DNA from: Flavobacterium sp. W4I14
Lineage (GTDB): Bacteria > Bacteroidota > Bacteroidia > Sphingobacteriales > Sphingobacteriaceae
Length of the DNA: 64,000 nt
Reading direction: 5' to 3'
Assembly (NCBI GenBank): GCA_030817875.1
Contig: JAUSZU010000001.1
Coordinates: 5,828,001-5,892,000, forward strand
Part shown: positions 18,448 through 27,327 of the stretch, one piece after another
Layout of the letters: every line of letters starts with the position of its first letter
Numbering within the stretch: the first letter of the stretch is position 1
Made by a program: the position numbers and the translations under genes
Notes under the pieces: model-generated
Told to the model about the DNA's origin: nothing
Database searches by the model: none
Seen by the model: only the letters and a program-made list of their open reading frames with translations

Positions 18448-19854
18448 ATGCTTTCTACCAAATTTCTTCGCCTTTTTATCATTTGTGTTTTTACCTGTTC
18501 TTCGCTTGCTGTTATTGCTCAAAACCAGCCTGAAGTTTGGCTTACCAAAGCCGATCGATCTGTTTTATTTGCCAAACAGGCAAGTAAATTAAGTTTTACT
18601 GAAGCTAAAAACAATCTGCCCACCATTATAGTAAATAATAAAGAAACTTATCAAACTATTGATGGCTTTGGTTATGCCCTAACAGGTGGAAGTGCACAGC
18701 ATATTATTAAAATGTCGGCGCCAGCCAGAGCGGCTTTATTGAAAGAGTTATTTGCTACTGATGGAAACAACATCGGGGTGAGCTACATCCGTTTGAGTAT
18801 CGGCGCTTCTGATTTGAATGAAAAAGTATTTTCTTATAACGACCTTCCCGAAGGACAAACCGATTTAATACAGGCTAAATTTGACCTCGGTCCGGATAAA
18901 GTGGACGTAATTCCGGTAATGAAGGAAATCCTCGCGATAAACCCAAAACTGAAAATTATGGGCTCGCCATGGTCTCCTCCCTTATGGATGAAAACCACTT
19001 ACGATGCCCGAGGCGGGATGTTAAAGCCCGAATACTACGATGCTTACGCCAGGTACTTTGTAAGGTATGTACAGGAAATGCAAAAAGAGGGGATTCCTAT
19101 TGATGCGATCACTGTTCAGAATGAACCTTTGCACCCCGGCAATAATCCCAGCTTACTTATGGTTGCACCAGATCAGGCGCTTTTTGTAAAGAAGTTTTTA
19201 GGGCCTGCTTTTGCCAAAGCCAATATTAAGACCAAAATTATTGTTTACGATCATAATGCCGATCGGCCAGATTACCCGATTAGCATTTTAGATGATCCGG
19301 AAGCCAAAAAATATATCGATGGATCGGCCTTTCATCTGTACGGAGGAAAGATCGAAGCTTTAACTGATGTACACAATGCTCATCCTGACAAGAATATTTA
19401 CTTTTCAGAACAAATGGTAGTGGAACAGCCAGATGCTGTGGATATTAAAATTGTTAATCCGGTTAGGCGTTTGATTATCGGCGCCACCCGAAACTGGAGC
19501 AAAAATGTGCTCGAGTGGAATTTAGCCGCCGATCCTGAAAACAAACCCTATACCGACAGAGGTGGCTGTTCGATGTGCCAGGGCGCAGTAACCATTGATA
19601 AAGATTCTTATAGCAGAAACCTGGCTTATTATTCCATTGCTCATGCTTCTAAGTTTGTACGGCCTGGCGCTGTTCGCGTGGCTACAAACGATTTAACCGA
19701 TCTGCCAAATGTTGCCTTTAAAACACCCAGTGGGAAACATGTTTTAATTGTAGCCAATAGCGGTAAAAATGCCGCTAAGTTTAATATTAGCTTTAACGGC
19801 AAATCACTTGTTGCAATGCTCGATAAAGGCTCTGTGGCCACATACATCTGGTAA
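18448..19854 (+). CDS. GH30 family beta-glucosidase/beta-1,6-glucanase
   Basis: The 468-residue protein has a signal peptide (cleavage near SLAVIAQ) and the GH30 (beta/alpha)8 barrel plus a small beta domain. Recognisable parts are IDGFGYALTGGSAQ, YIRLSIGASDL, IMGSPWSPPLWMKT, and the acid/base Glu226 in TVQNEPLHPG. The nucleophile is Glu321 in YFSEQ. GH30 enzymes retain configuration and act on glucosyl linkages; in Bacteroidota PULs such members often attack beta-1,6-glucan. The exact subfamily cannot be set by eye. It starts 93 nt after susD, behind a terminator-like hairpin, and 24 nt before the GH5 gene. It is periplasmic or surface-exposed, as no lipobox is seen. Confidence 0.87.
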   Translation: MLSTKFLRLFIICVFTCSSLAVIAQNQPEVWLTKADRSVLFAKQASKLSFTEAKNNLPTIIVNNKETYQTIDGFGYALTGGSAQHIIKMSAPARAALLKELFATDGNNIGVSYIRLSIGASDLNEKVFSYNDLPEGQTDLIQAKFDLGPDKVDVIPVMKEILAINPKLKIMGSPWSPPLWMKTTYDARGGMLKPEYYDAYARYFVRYVQEMQKEGIPIDAITVQNEPLHPGNNPSLLMVAPDQALFVKKFLGPAFAKANIKTKIIVYDHNADRPDYPISILDDPEAKKYIDGSAFHLYGGKIEALTDVHNAHPDKNIYFSEQMVVEQPDAVDIKIVNPVRRLIIGATRNWSKNVLEWNLAADPENKPYTDRGGCSMCQGAVTIDKDSYSRNLAYYSIAHASKFVRPGAVRVATNDLTDLPNVAFKTPSGKHVLIVANSGKNAAKFNISFNGKSLVAMLDKGSVATYIW

Positions 19855-19878
19855 TTATCTAAACCTAATCTTATTTTT

Positions 19879-21630
19879 ATGTCTTTTACAAAATCAATCT
19901 TATATATTTTTCTGCTTAGCATTGTTTCGTTTACAGGGTTTAGTCAAGGCTTTTTAAAAGCCGAGGGGAAAAAAATAGTGAATGCAAAAGGCGAGAATGT
20001 TTTGCTCCGCGGTTTTGGTTTAGGTGGCTGGATGCTGCAGGAAGGTTACATGCTCAAAATTAACAAAGAGGCACAACAATACCGCATCCGCGAACGGATA
20101 GAAGAACTGATGGGGCCAAAACAGACCCAGGAGTTTTACGATGCCTGGTTGGCCAACCACATGCGCAAAATCGATGTCGATTCGATGAAACGCTGGGGTT
20201 TTAATTCTATCCGTTTACCCATGCACTACAATTTATACACCCTGCCGACAGATAAAGAGCCTGTTGCCGGCAAAAATACCTGGCTGGAAAAAGGCTTTGC
20301 CTTAACTGACAGCTTGTTAGCCTGGTGTAAGGCGAATGAAATGTACCTGATTTTAGATTTGCACGCTGCACCCGGCGGACAAGGGAATGATTTAAACATT
20401 GCCGACCGCGATCCATCAAAACCTTATTTATGGGATAGCAAAGCCAATCAGGAGAAAACCATTGCACTCTGGAAAAAACTGGCCGAACGTTATAAAGATG
20501 AGCCTTACATTGGCGCATACGATATTTTGAACGAACCCAATTATGGTTTCTCAAACCCTGAAGAAGATAAAAACGGAACAAAGGAAAAAGTGAATGCACC
20601 CTTAAGAAAATTAATGATCGAGATTACCAAAGCCATCCGCGAGGTTGATCAAAAACACATCATTATTATCGAAGGCAATGGCTGGGGAAATAATTACAAC
20701 GGCATTTTTCCACTGTGGGATAAAAACATGGTTTTGAGCTATCATAAATACTGGAATTATAACGATCAGGCTTCAATAGCACACATTATTAAAGCCAGGG
20801 ATGAACAGCATGTTCCGGTCTGGCTCGGCGAAACAGGAGAAAATTCTAATGTTTGGTTTACTGATGCCATCCACCTTTTAGAAAAAAATAATATCGGCTG
20901 GGCTTGGTGGCCATTAAAAAAGATAGGAGCGAATAATCCGATGGAAATTAAATCGAACCCTAATTACGATGCGTTGGTAAAATACTTCAATAACGGTGGA
21001 GACAAACCTAAAGACAGCAATGTATACAGCGGTTTGATGGAACTGGCTATTTATTCGAAATTAGAAAATACCATCATCCATAAAGATGTGATAGATGCCA
21101 TGATCCGTCAACCCTCTAGCAACGAAACCAAGCCGTTTAAGCCCAATTTAATTAAAGATAAAAGCATTGTGTATGCTGTAGATTACGATTTAGGTAAAAA
21201 TGGTAAAGCTTATTTCGATACAGATACTGCCGATTACCATACCTCAACAGGAAAAAGAAGTGCCGGTAACCGTGGCCGGATTTACCGGAATGATGGGGTG
21301 GATATTGCAAAAGATTCTACCCAGTACGAAAAGTATTATGTAAACCATATCGAAAAAGGAGAGTGGTTGCAGTACACCGTAAATGTTTCACAAAAAGGAT
21401 CTTACATTTTAAAAATAAATGCTGCGGCAGATAATGCTTCGGGTAGGATTACCATTATAATCGATGGCAAAGTGGTAGCTAATGATATTGTGGTTCCAAA
21501 TACCGGAGACAATAAGAAGTTCGCAACCTTTGAGGTAAAGTACATTGTTTTAAAGGCGGGCATGCAAAAAATTAAGGTGTTGGCAGATGCAGGGGGCTAT
21601 AATTTTGGTTATATTCAATTCGTTAAATAA
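19879..21630 (+). CDS. GH5 family glucanase with C-terminal CBM6
   Basis: The 583-residue protein has a signal peptide ending near GFSQG. The GH5 barrel (about 30-360) shows VLLRGFGLGGWM, NSIRLPMHYN, LILDLHAAPGGQGND, the acid/base Glu219 in YDILNEPNYG and the nucleophile Glu318 in VWLGETGEN. The N-terminal part resembles exo-beta-1,3-glucanase-like members. Residues about 430-583 form a CBM6-like beta sandwich (EKGEWLQYTVNVSQKGSYIL, GGYNFGYIQF). Together with GH30 it probably breaks a fungal or plant beta-glucan into pieces for import. It lies 24 nt after the GH30 gene and 15 nt before the multiheme cytochrome gene, so all three may be co-transcribed. Confidence 0.87.
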   Translation: MSFTKSILYIFLLSIVSFTGFSQGFLKAEGKKIVNAKGENVLLRGFGLGGWMLQEGYMLKINKEAQQYRIRERIEELMGPKQTQEFYDAWLANHMRKIDVDSMKRWGFNSIRLPMHYNLYTLPTDKEPVAGKNTWLEKGFALTDSLLAWCKANEMYLILDLHAAPGGQGNDLNIADRDPSKPYLWDSKANQEKTIALWKKLAERYKDEPYIGAYDILNEPNYGFSNPEEDKNGTKEKVNAPLRKLMIEITKAIREVDQKHIIIIEGNGWGNNYNGIFPLWDKNMVLSYHKYWNYNDQASIAHIIKARDEQHVPVWLGETGENSNVWFTDAIHLLEKNNIGWAWWPLKKIGANNPMEIKSNPNYDALVKYFNNGGDKPKDSNVYSGLMELAIYSKLENTIIHKDVIDAMIRQPSSNETKPFKPNLIKDKSIVYAVDYDLGKNGKAYFDTDTADYHTSTGKRSAGNRGRIYRNDGVDIAKDSTQYEKYYVNHIEKGEWLQYTVNVSQKGSYILKINAAADNASGRITIIIDGKVVANDIVVPNTGDNKKFATFEVKYIVLKAGMQKIKVLADAGGYNFGYIQFVK

Positions 21631-21645
21631 AAACAAAACATCATC

Positions 21646-22845
21646 TTGAAAGGCATAAAACGGATCCTGCTTATTTTGGGCGCAATTGCCATTGCGGTTG
21701 TTGTTCTTTCGAGATGCATGAATGTTGCCGACCGATTGCCTGAAGATGTGAGGGGCAAAGCGTATACCGGAGCGGCTACCTGTGTTAAATGCCATAAAGA
21801 TTTATCGCAGTCTTATGCACATAGTCCGCATGGTTTAACCTCTAAGCCTGTGGTAGATGCAGCTTTATTAAAAATTTTCGCCCCTGATTCTAACAGTTTC
21901 CAATATGATGCAAACCAAAAAGTAGTAATAGAAAAGAGAGACAGCGGTATATTTCAGGTCGCTTATCACAATGGCAAAGCTGTGCGTGCGCAAAAGTTTG
22001 ATATGCAGTTTGGTTCAGGCGAAAAAGCCTATACTTATACCTATTGGCAAGGCAGGAAAATGTACGAGCTGCCTTTATCTTACTTCGCTGCGATTAAGAA
22101 TTGGGCCATCAGCCCTGGTTTTCCAAAAGAAAGCTTTTATTATGATCGGGCGATAACGAGCCGTTGTTTAGAGTGCCACGCATCTTATGTAAATATTAAA
22201 CTCACACAAAAAACTATTTTTTCAAAAGATGAGGAAATGGAAAAGGGCTCCATTATTTATGGAATAGATTGTGAACGTTGCCACGGACCAGGCAAACAGC
22301 ATGTTGTTTTTCATATGGAGAACCCCGAAGAAAAGACAGCAAAATTTATCACATTGTATAAAACACTTACCCGAAAACAAAAGATGGATGTTTGCGCTGT
22401 TTGTCATTCGGGCAACACTTTGGTCGCACAGCGATCTGTATTCGGTTTCCAGCCCGGCGACGATCTGGATGCTTATTATTCGCAGGATTTTACAGGTTTT
22501 GGTGGTGGTAACGTTGATGTACATGGTAACCAAAGCGCTATGTTACAGGGCAGTAATTGTTATCGGAAAAGTGAAACCATGACTTGCCAATCGTGCCACA
22601 ATACACACGAAAATATTAAAGGGAACTTAAGCCTTTATTCGCAGCGTTGCATCAATTGCCACAAAAGTACCAACCATAGCAAAGTCACTTTAGCAAAAGG
22701 ATCGCTCAGTACCAATTGTATCGACTGCCATATGCCTAAAGAATCTTCAAAACTGATCACCTTTCAACAGGCAGGTAAAGATCATTTGAGCGTATACCGG
22801 CTACGCTCACACCATATTGCCATTTATCCCGTTATTAATAAGTAA
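21646..22845 (+). CDS. Multiheme (seven CxxCH) cytochrome c
   Basis: The 399-residue protein has seven heme-binding CxxCH motifs: CVKCH, CLECH, CERCH, CAVCH, CQSCH, CINCH and CIDCH. An N-terminal membrane segment (ILLILGAIAIAVVVLSRC) would act as a signal anchor. The start is TTG at 21646. The first in-frame ATG comes after the signal and the GH5 stop codon is in frame just upstream, so TTG is the only sensible start. It should carry electrons in the periplasm, with axial histidines in motifs such as SYAHSPHG. The family resembles cytochrome c554-like multihemes, but no oxidoreductase partner is encoded nearby. Its place 15 nt behind a glucanase gene is unusual. Confidence 0.85.
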   Translation: MKGIKRILLILGAIAIAVVVLSRCMNVADRLPEDVRGKAYTGAATCVKCHKDLSQSYAHSPHGLTSKPVVDAALLKIFAPDSNSFQYDANQKVVIEKRDSGIFQVAYHNGKAVRAQKFDMQFGSGEKAYTYTYWQGRKMYELPLSYFAAIKNWAISPGFPKESFYYDRAITSRCLECHASYVNIKLTQKTIFSKDEEMEKGSIIYGIDCERCHGPGKQHVVFHMENPEEKTAKFITLYKTLTRKQKMDVCAVCHSGNTLVAQRSVFGFQPGDDLDAYYSQDFTGFGGGNVDVHGNQSAMLQGSNCYRKSETMTCQSCHNTHENIKGNLSLYSQRCINCHKSTNHSKVTLAKGSLSTNCIDCHMPKESSKLITFQQAGKDHLSVYRLRSHHIAIYPVINK

Positions 22846-22902
22846 AAACCCAAACTTGTATTAAGAAATTTCGCACAATCCATTAATAGGACTTGGATTT
22901 CG

Positions 22903-22910
22903 TACATTTG
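22903..22910 (+). promoter_or_regulatory. Candidate -7 box of the TonB receptor gene
   Basis: TACATTTG fits TAnnTTTG and lies 32 nt before the ATG at 22943. A matching TTG at 17-23 nt spacing is not present, so only the -7 element is supported. Confidence 0.4.
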
Positions 22911-22942
22911 GTTTCCACCTTAAAAATTAGATAGTAGCCAAT

Positions 22943-25267
22943 ATGCTCATAAAACACTACTTAGCTTTATTCTTCCTCCTTTTTTTTTCAACCTCTATTT
23001 TTGCCCAAAAGAAATTTACCCTTAGCGGTACCATCCGTGATGCGGGTACAGGCGAAACTTTAATTGGTGCTACAGTAAGGATTACAGGAGCATCTACAGC
23101 GGCAACTTTAACCAATAACTATGGCTATTTTGCCTTAACCCAAGCTGAGGGAACTTATACCGTTTCTGTGAGTTATATGGGTTATGCACCTATTGTTAAA
23201 ACCATCAATCTAACTAAAGATACGAAGCTGAATGAGGAATTAAAAAGTGCAATCGATCTGGCTGAAGTAACGGTAAATGCAAACAACCGTAAGAATGAAA
23301 ACGTTAAAAGTGCGCAGATGGGTTTGGAAAGGATTGATATGAAATCGCTTAATTCTATACCTGTACTGCTCGGCGAAAAGGATATCTTAAAAACCATCCA
23401 GTTGTTACCAGGCGTAAAATCGGGTGGTGAGGGGAATACAGGTTTTTATGTGCGCGGTGGTGCTGCCGATCAGAATTTAATTATTCTGGATGAAGCGGTG
23501 GTATACAACTCCTCTCATTTGCTTGGCTTTTTCTCTACTTTTAATGCTGATGCAATTAAGGATGTAAGTTTATATAAAGGTGGTATGCCTGCACAATACG
23601 GCGGCCGTTTATCGTCGGTTTTAGATGTTAAAATGGATGATGGGAACAATAAAGAATTTAAGTTTCAAGGCGGGATTGGTTTAATTGCTTCGCGTGTAAA
23701 AGCAGAAGGGCCGATTGTAAAAGACAGGGGTTCTTTTATGGTGAGTTTCCGTAGAACGTATATCGATCTGTTTTTAAGGTCTTCGCCCGATTCGACTGTA
23801 AATGGGAGTACCTTAAATTTTTATGATATTAATGCAAAGGCAAATTATAAGATCAACGATAAAAACACCATTTATATTTCCGGCTATTTTGGCAAGGATA
23901 ACATCGGCGTTAAAGATCTGTTCGAAAACAATTGGGGCAATGTAACCACCACCATCCGCTTAAACCATATTTTTAGCGATCGCTTGTTTTCAAATACCTC
24001 GTTAATTTACAACAACTATAACTATACCGTTCGCTTATTAAATGATGCGACCAATTTTAAAGCAACCTCACTGGTTCGGGATTTTAACTTTAAAGAAGAT
24101 TTTCAGTATTTCAGCAACAAGCATACACTTCGTTTTGGTATCAATGCCACACAGCACCGTATTTCGCCGATTGATATTGATAGCGATGAAGCATCGCAGG
24201 TAAATTCCCTTACACAGGAAAGGCGTTATGGCATAGAATCAGCAGCTTATATTTCTGACGAATGGGCCGTAAACGAACATTTAAACTTTTTATATGGTGT
24301 ACGTTTGGCTGCATTTTCTTTAATGGGACCTGGTAATTTTAGCACCTATGATGCCGATGGGAATACCCTGTCGACAGAAAATGTGGCCAAGGGAAAATTC
24401 CATAAGAACTACTTTAACCTGGAGCCACGTTTTTCGGTGAGCTATCTGTTTAACGAAGAAAATTCAATCAAGGCTTCTTATAACCGAAATACCCAGAACG
24501 TCCATATTTTAACCAACGCTACTTCCAGCTCGCCAACCGATCAGTATGTGTTGAGCAGTACCAATATTAAACCCGAAATTGCCGATCAGGTGGCTTTGGG
24601 TTATTTCAAAAACATTGAGGATAACAATTATGAGCTCTCGGGAGAGATTTATTATAAGTGGCTTCAGAATCAGATCGACTATAAAAATGCAGCCGAATTA
24701 TTGGCTAACTCAAATGTAGAATCAGAACTTTTGTACGGAGTAGGAAGGGCTTATGGAATGGAACTGTTTTTTAAGAAAAAATTTGGCAAGCTGAACGGTT
24801 GGGTGGGATATACCTTATCGCGTACTGAACGTAAATTTACAGAACTTAATGATGGTAAATATTTTCCTGCACGGCAGGATCGTACGCATGATATTTCGTT
24901 AGTTGGCATTTACAACATGACCAAGCGGTGGACTTTCTCCTCGAGTTTTATTTACAGCACGGGTAATGCGGTAACTTATCCGGCGGGGAAATATAGTACT
25001 GGAGGACAGATGGCCTACTATTATACGCAAAGAAATGCAGGCCGAATGCCTTATAATATGCGCTGGGATGTAAGTGCAACTTTAGAGGGGAAACCTGGTA
25101 AGAAATATCAGTCGAGCTGGAATTTCGGGATTTATAATTTATTGGCCAGAAAAAACCCTTACTCTATTGAGTTTATTACCGATCCGAACGATCCGAGTAG
25201 AACTGCCGCTCAGCAAACTTCGCTTTTCGGGCTTATTCCATCAATTACCTGGAACTTTAAATTTTAA
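22943..25267 (+). CDS. TonB-dependent receptor with carboxypeptidase-regulatory-like N-terminus
   Basis: The 774-residue protein has a signal peptide (STSIFAQ), a carboxypeptidase-regulatory-like domain (about 25-110; FTLSGTIRDAGTGETLIGATV), a TonB plug (VLLGEKDILKTIQLLPGV, GFYVRGGAADQNLIILDEAVVYN) and a beta-barrel ending in ITWNFKF. It is shorter than SusC proteins and lacks the SusC signature, so it belongs to the receptor class that pairs with DUF4249 lipoproteins. Such a gene follows 4 nt later. It should import an unknown compound through the outer membrane. Confidence 0.88.
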   Translation: MLIKHYLALFFLLFFSTSIFAQKKFTLSGTIRDAGTGETLIGATVRITGASTAATLTNNYGYFALTQAEGTYTVSVSYMGYAPIVKTINLTKDTKLNEELKSAIDLAEVTVNANNRKNENVKSAQMGLERIDMKSLNSIPVLLGEKDILKTIQLLPGVKSGGEGNTGFYVRGGAADQNLIILDEAVVYNSSHLLGFFSTFNADAIKDVSLYKGGMPAQYGGRLSSVLDVKMDDGNNKEFKFQGGIGLIASRVKAEGPIVKDRGSFMVSFRRTYIDLFLRSSPDSTVNGSTLNFYDINAKANYKINDKNTIYISGYFGKDNIGVKDLFENNWGNVTTTIRLNHIFSDRLFSNTSLIYNNYNYTVRLLNDATNFKATSLVRDFNFKEDFQYFSNKHTLRFGINATQHRISPIDIDSDEASQVNSLTQERRYGIESAAYISDEWAVNEHLNFLYGVRLAAFSLMGPGNFSTYDADGNTLSTENVAKGKFHKNYFNLEPRFSVSYLFNEENSIKASYNRNTQNVHILTNATSSSPTDQYVLSSTNIKPEIADQVALGYFKNIEDNNYELSGEIYYKWLQNQIDYKNAAELLANSNVESELLYGVGRAYGMELFFKKKFGKLNGWVGYTLSRTERKFTELNDGKYFPARQDRTHDISLVGIYNMTKRWTFSSSFIYSTGNAVTYPAGKYSTGGQMAYYYTQRNAGRMPYNMRWDVSATLEGKPGKKYQSSWNFGIYNLLARKNPYSIEFITDPNDPSRTAAQQTSLFGLIPSITWNFKF

Positions 25268-25271
25268 AACA

Positions 25272-26081
25272 ATGAAAAAACTGATTATATATCTTTCGCT
25301 GTTCACTTTATGTTTGGCTTCTTGCAAGAAAATTATTTCTATCGATACCGAAAATGCTGCACCTCAAATTGTAATTGAAGGGAAAATTAATGATCAACTG
25401 ATTGATCAGGAGATTAAAATCAGCAAAACCATTGGTTATACCGAAGCAAATGTTTTTCCGAAAATTTCGGGAGCAAGCGTAACTGTAACCGATAACAAGG
25501 GAAATACTTTTGTTTTTAAAGAAGGTACAACACCAGGAACCTATATCAATAAAATGAAAGGCATGCCGGGTGTTACCTATAATTTAAATGTTACTGCCGA
25601 AGGACAAACTTACACCGCCAGCTCAAAAATGCCCAATCTGGTTAAAATGGATTCGATAGGGGTGATTAAGAACTTTTTCTTTGGCCGCGAACGTAAAACT
25701 GCTGCCGTATTTTTAAAAGACCCGGTTAACGAAACAAACTTTTATCATTTTAACCTTTATGTAAATGATATTTTATCGGAACGTTTCTATGTAAATAACG
25801 ATCGTTTAACAAATGGAAACGACTTAAGAATCCAGTTATTTTTTAAACCACCTACTAACGACCACGATAGTGATGAGTTGAATTCGAACGATAAGATTAA
25901 AATAGAAATGGAGTGTATTGATTCGAATATTTTCGATTATTGGTATGCTTTAAGTCAGCAATCGAACCGGGGGCCAAACCAGGGTACAACTCCTGCTAAT
26001 CCGACGTCTAATATCTCTAACCAGGCATTGGGCTATTTTAGTGCCAATACCTACCAGGTGCTATCAGCAACTGTGAAGTAG
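25272..26081 (+). CDS. DUF4249 family lipoprotein
   Basis: The 269-residue product starts at ATG 25272, 4 nt after the TonB receptor stop. An in-frame start at 25167 would lie inside the receptor gene and hide the signal peptide. The lipobox is LCLAS followed by Cys. The mature part opens with IVIEGKINDQLIDQEIKISKT and continues GASVTVTDNKGNTFVF and GMPGVTYNLNV, typical of DUF4249 and its N-terminal Ig/transthyretin-like folds. These proteins are thought to be surface partners of specialised TonB receptors; the ligand is unknown. The short spacing implies translation coupled with the receptor. Confidence 0.85.
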   Translation: MKKLIIYLSLFTLCLASCKKIISIDTENAAPQIVIEGKINDQLIDQEIKISKTIGYTEANVFPKISGASVTVTDNKGNTFVFKEGTTPGTYINKMKGMPGVTYNLNVTAEGQTYTASSKMPNLVKMDSIGVIKNFFFGRERKTAAVFLKDPVNETNFYHFNLYVNDILSERFYVNNDRLTNGNDLRIQLFFKPPTNDHDSDELNSNDKIKIEMECIDSNIFDYWYALSQQSNRGPNQGTTPANPTSNISNQALGYFSANTYQVLSATVK

Positions 26082-26141
26082 TATCCATAAGTCAATTCGT
26101 ATTATCCAAAACACCTTAGAATTTTTAGTGTTAAATAAAAC

Positions 26142-27101
26142 ATGAAAGTATTTATAAGTGGCAACATTGCTTCAGTGGGTATAAAAGAACTGGAAGAAAA
26201 CAATATTTCGATTACCCAATGGAAAGAAAACCGACAGATTACAGCCGAAGAACTAATTGAAGCCTGTCAAGGTCAGGATGGCTTGATCAGCGTTGGCCCG
26301 AATAAGATTAATGCTCAATTTTTAAAGGCCTGTAGCCATTTAAAGGTTATTGCTTTACATTCTGTAGGCTATGATCAGGTAGATGTGGCTGCCGCCAAAA
26401 AATTAAACATTCCCATCGGGAATACACCTGGCGTTTTGAGCGGCGCAACTGCTGATACCGCTTTTTTATTGATGCTTGCCGTATCGCGAAAGGCCTTTTT
26501 CTCGCACAAAAAAATCATTAAAGGCGAATGGAAAAACTATGAGCCATCACCCGAACTCGGAATTGAGGTAAATGGCAAAACGCTCGGTGTTTTTGGCCTG
26601 GGAAAAATTGGATTAGAGATGGCCAAAAAATGTAAGGCTGCCTATCAGATGGAGGTAATTTATCACAACAGATCGCGTAACAAAGAAGCCGAAAAAGAAA
26701 TCGGAGCCAAATATGTTTCGTTTGAAGAACTTTTGGCGCAAAGTGATGTGTTATCAGTACATACCGCGCTAACGCCCGAAACCAAGGATAAATTTACGCT
26801 TGATGTTTTTAAGCAGATGAAACCCAATTCGATTTTTATTAACACGGCCAGGGGTGGTATTCACAATGAAAAGGATTTAATTAAAGCCTTAGAAGAGAAA
26901 ATGATATTGGGAGCAGGCTTAGATGTAACCAATCCGGAGCCAATGGATAAAGATAATCCTTTGCTATCAATGGAAAGTGTTGCAGTTTTGCCACATATCG
27001 GCTCAGCTACTGAAGAAACCCGAGCAGCCATGGCGCAGATTATTGTTAAAAATGTTTTGGCTGGTTTAAAAGGAGAACAGTTGCCTTTTGAGGTGATGTA
27101 A
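26142..27101 (+). CDS. D-2-hydroxyacid dehydrogenase (glyoxylate/hydroxypyruvate reductase-like)
   Basis: The 319-residue cytosolic enzyme has a 2-hacid_dh N-terminal domain (LKVIALHSVGYDQVDVAAAKK), a Rossmann NAD(P) motif GKTLGVFGLGKIGLEMAKKC, the substrate Arg in FINTARGGIHNE, a Glu in LDVTNPEP and the catalytic His in VLPHIGSATEE. It should reduce 2-keto acids such as glyoxylate or hydroxypyruvate to D-2-hydroxy acids with NAD(P)H. The exact substrate cannot be read off. It sits 60 nt after the DUF4249 gene and is followed by a cluster of repeats rather than a clear terminator. Confidence 0.88.
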   Translation: MKVFISGNIASVGIKELEENNISITQWKENRQITAEELIEACQGQDGLISVGPNKINAQFLKACSHLKVIALHSVGYDQVDVAAAKKLNIPIGNTPGVLSGATADTAFLLMLAVSRKAFFSHKKIIKGEWKNYEPSPELGIEVNGKTLGVFGLGKIGLEMAKKCKAAYQMEVIYHNRSRNKEAEKEIGAKYVSFEELLAQSDVLSVHTALTPETKDKFTLDVFKQMKPNSIFINTARGGIHNEKDLIKALEEKMILGAGLDVTNPEPMDKDNPLLSMESVAVLPHIGSATEETRAAMAQIIVKNVLAGLKGEQLPFEVM

Positions 27102-27118
27102 GATGAATGAGAATGGTA

Positions 27119-27215
27119 GGTTGCGAGGAATCGTCATCCGATAGCTATTGGATGCTATAAGGCTTTTTCAGCCGACGAAGCAATCTTTCAACGATCGTTA
27201 CTAGGGGGTGCTTTG
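27119..27215. repeat. Hairpin repeat fragment, cgtcattgcgag-type
   Basis: gttgcgaggaatcgtcat, then ggctttttcagccgacgaag and caatctttcaacgatcgtta. This is the reverse-oriented relative of 8380-8528. Confidence 0.65.
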
Positions 27216-27250
27216 GAATTGCAATAGTCATCGGCAGGCTCTAAAAGAAG

Positions 27251-27318
27251 GTCGTCATCTCGACCGAAGCAACGCGGAGCGGAGAGATCTTTTAATATAG
27301 TCTAAAGATCTCTCCCTC
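27251..27318. repeat. Dispersed palindromic repeat, cgtcat-type, copy 2
   Basis: gtcgtcatctcgaccgaag and aacgcggagcggagagatct form the left part; the right arm agatctctcc is short. It ends 10 nt before the stop codon of the minus-strand MG2/plug gene and may fold as its terminator. Confidence 0.7.
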
Positions 27319-27327
27319 CCTCATTCC

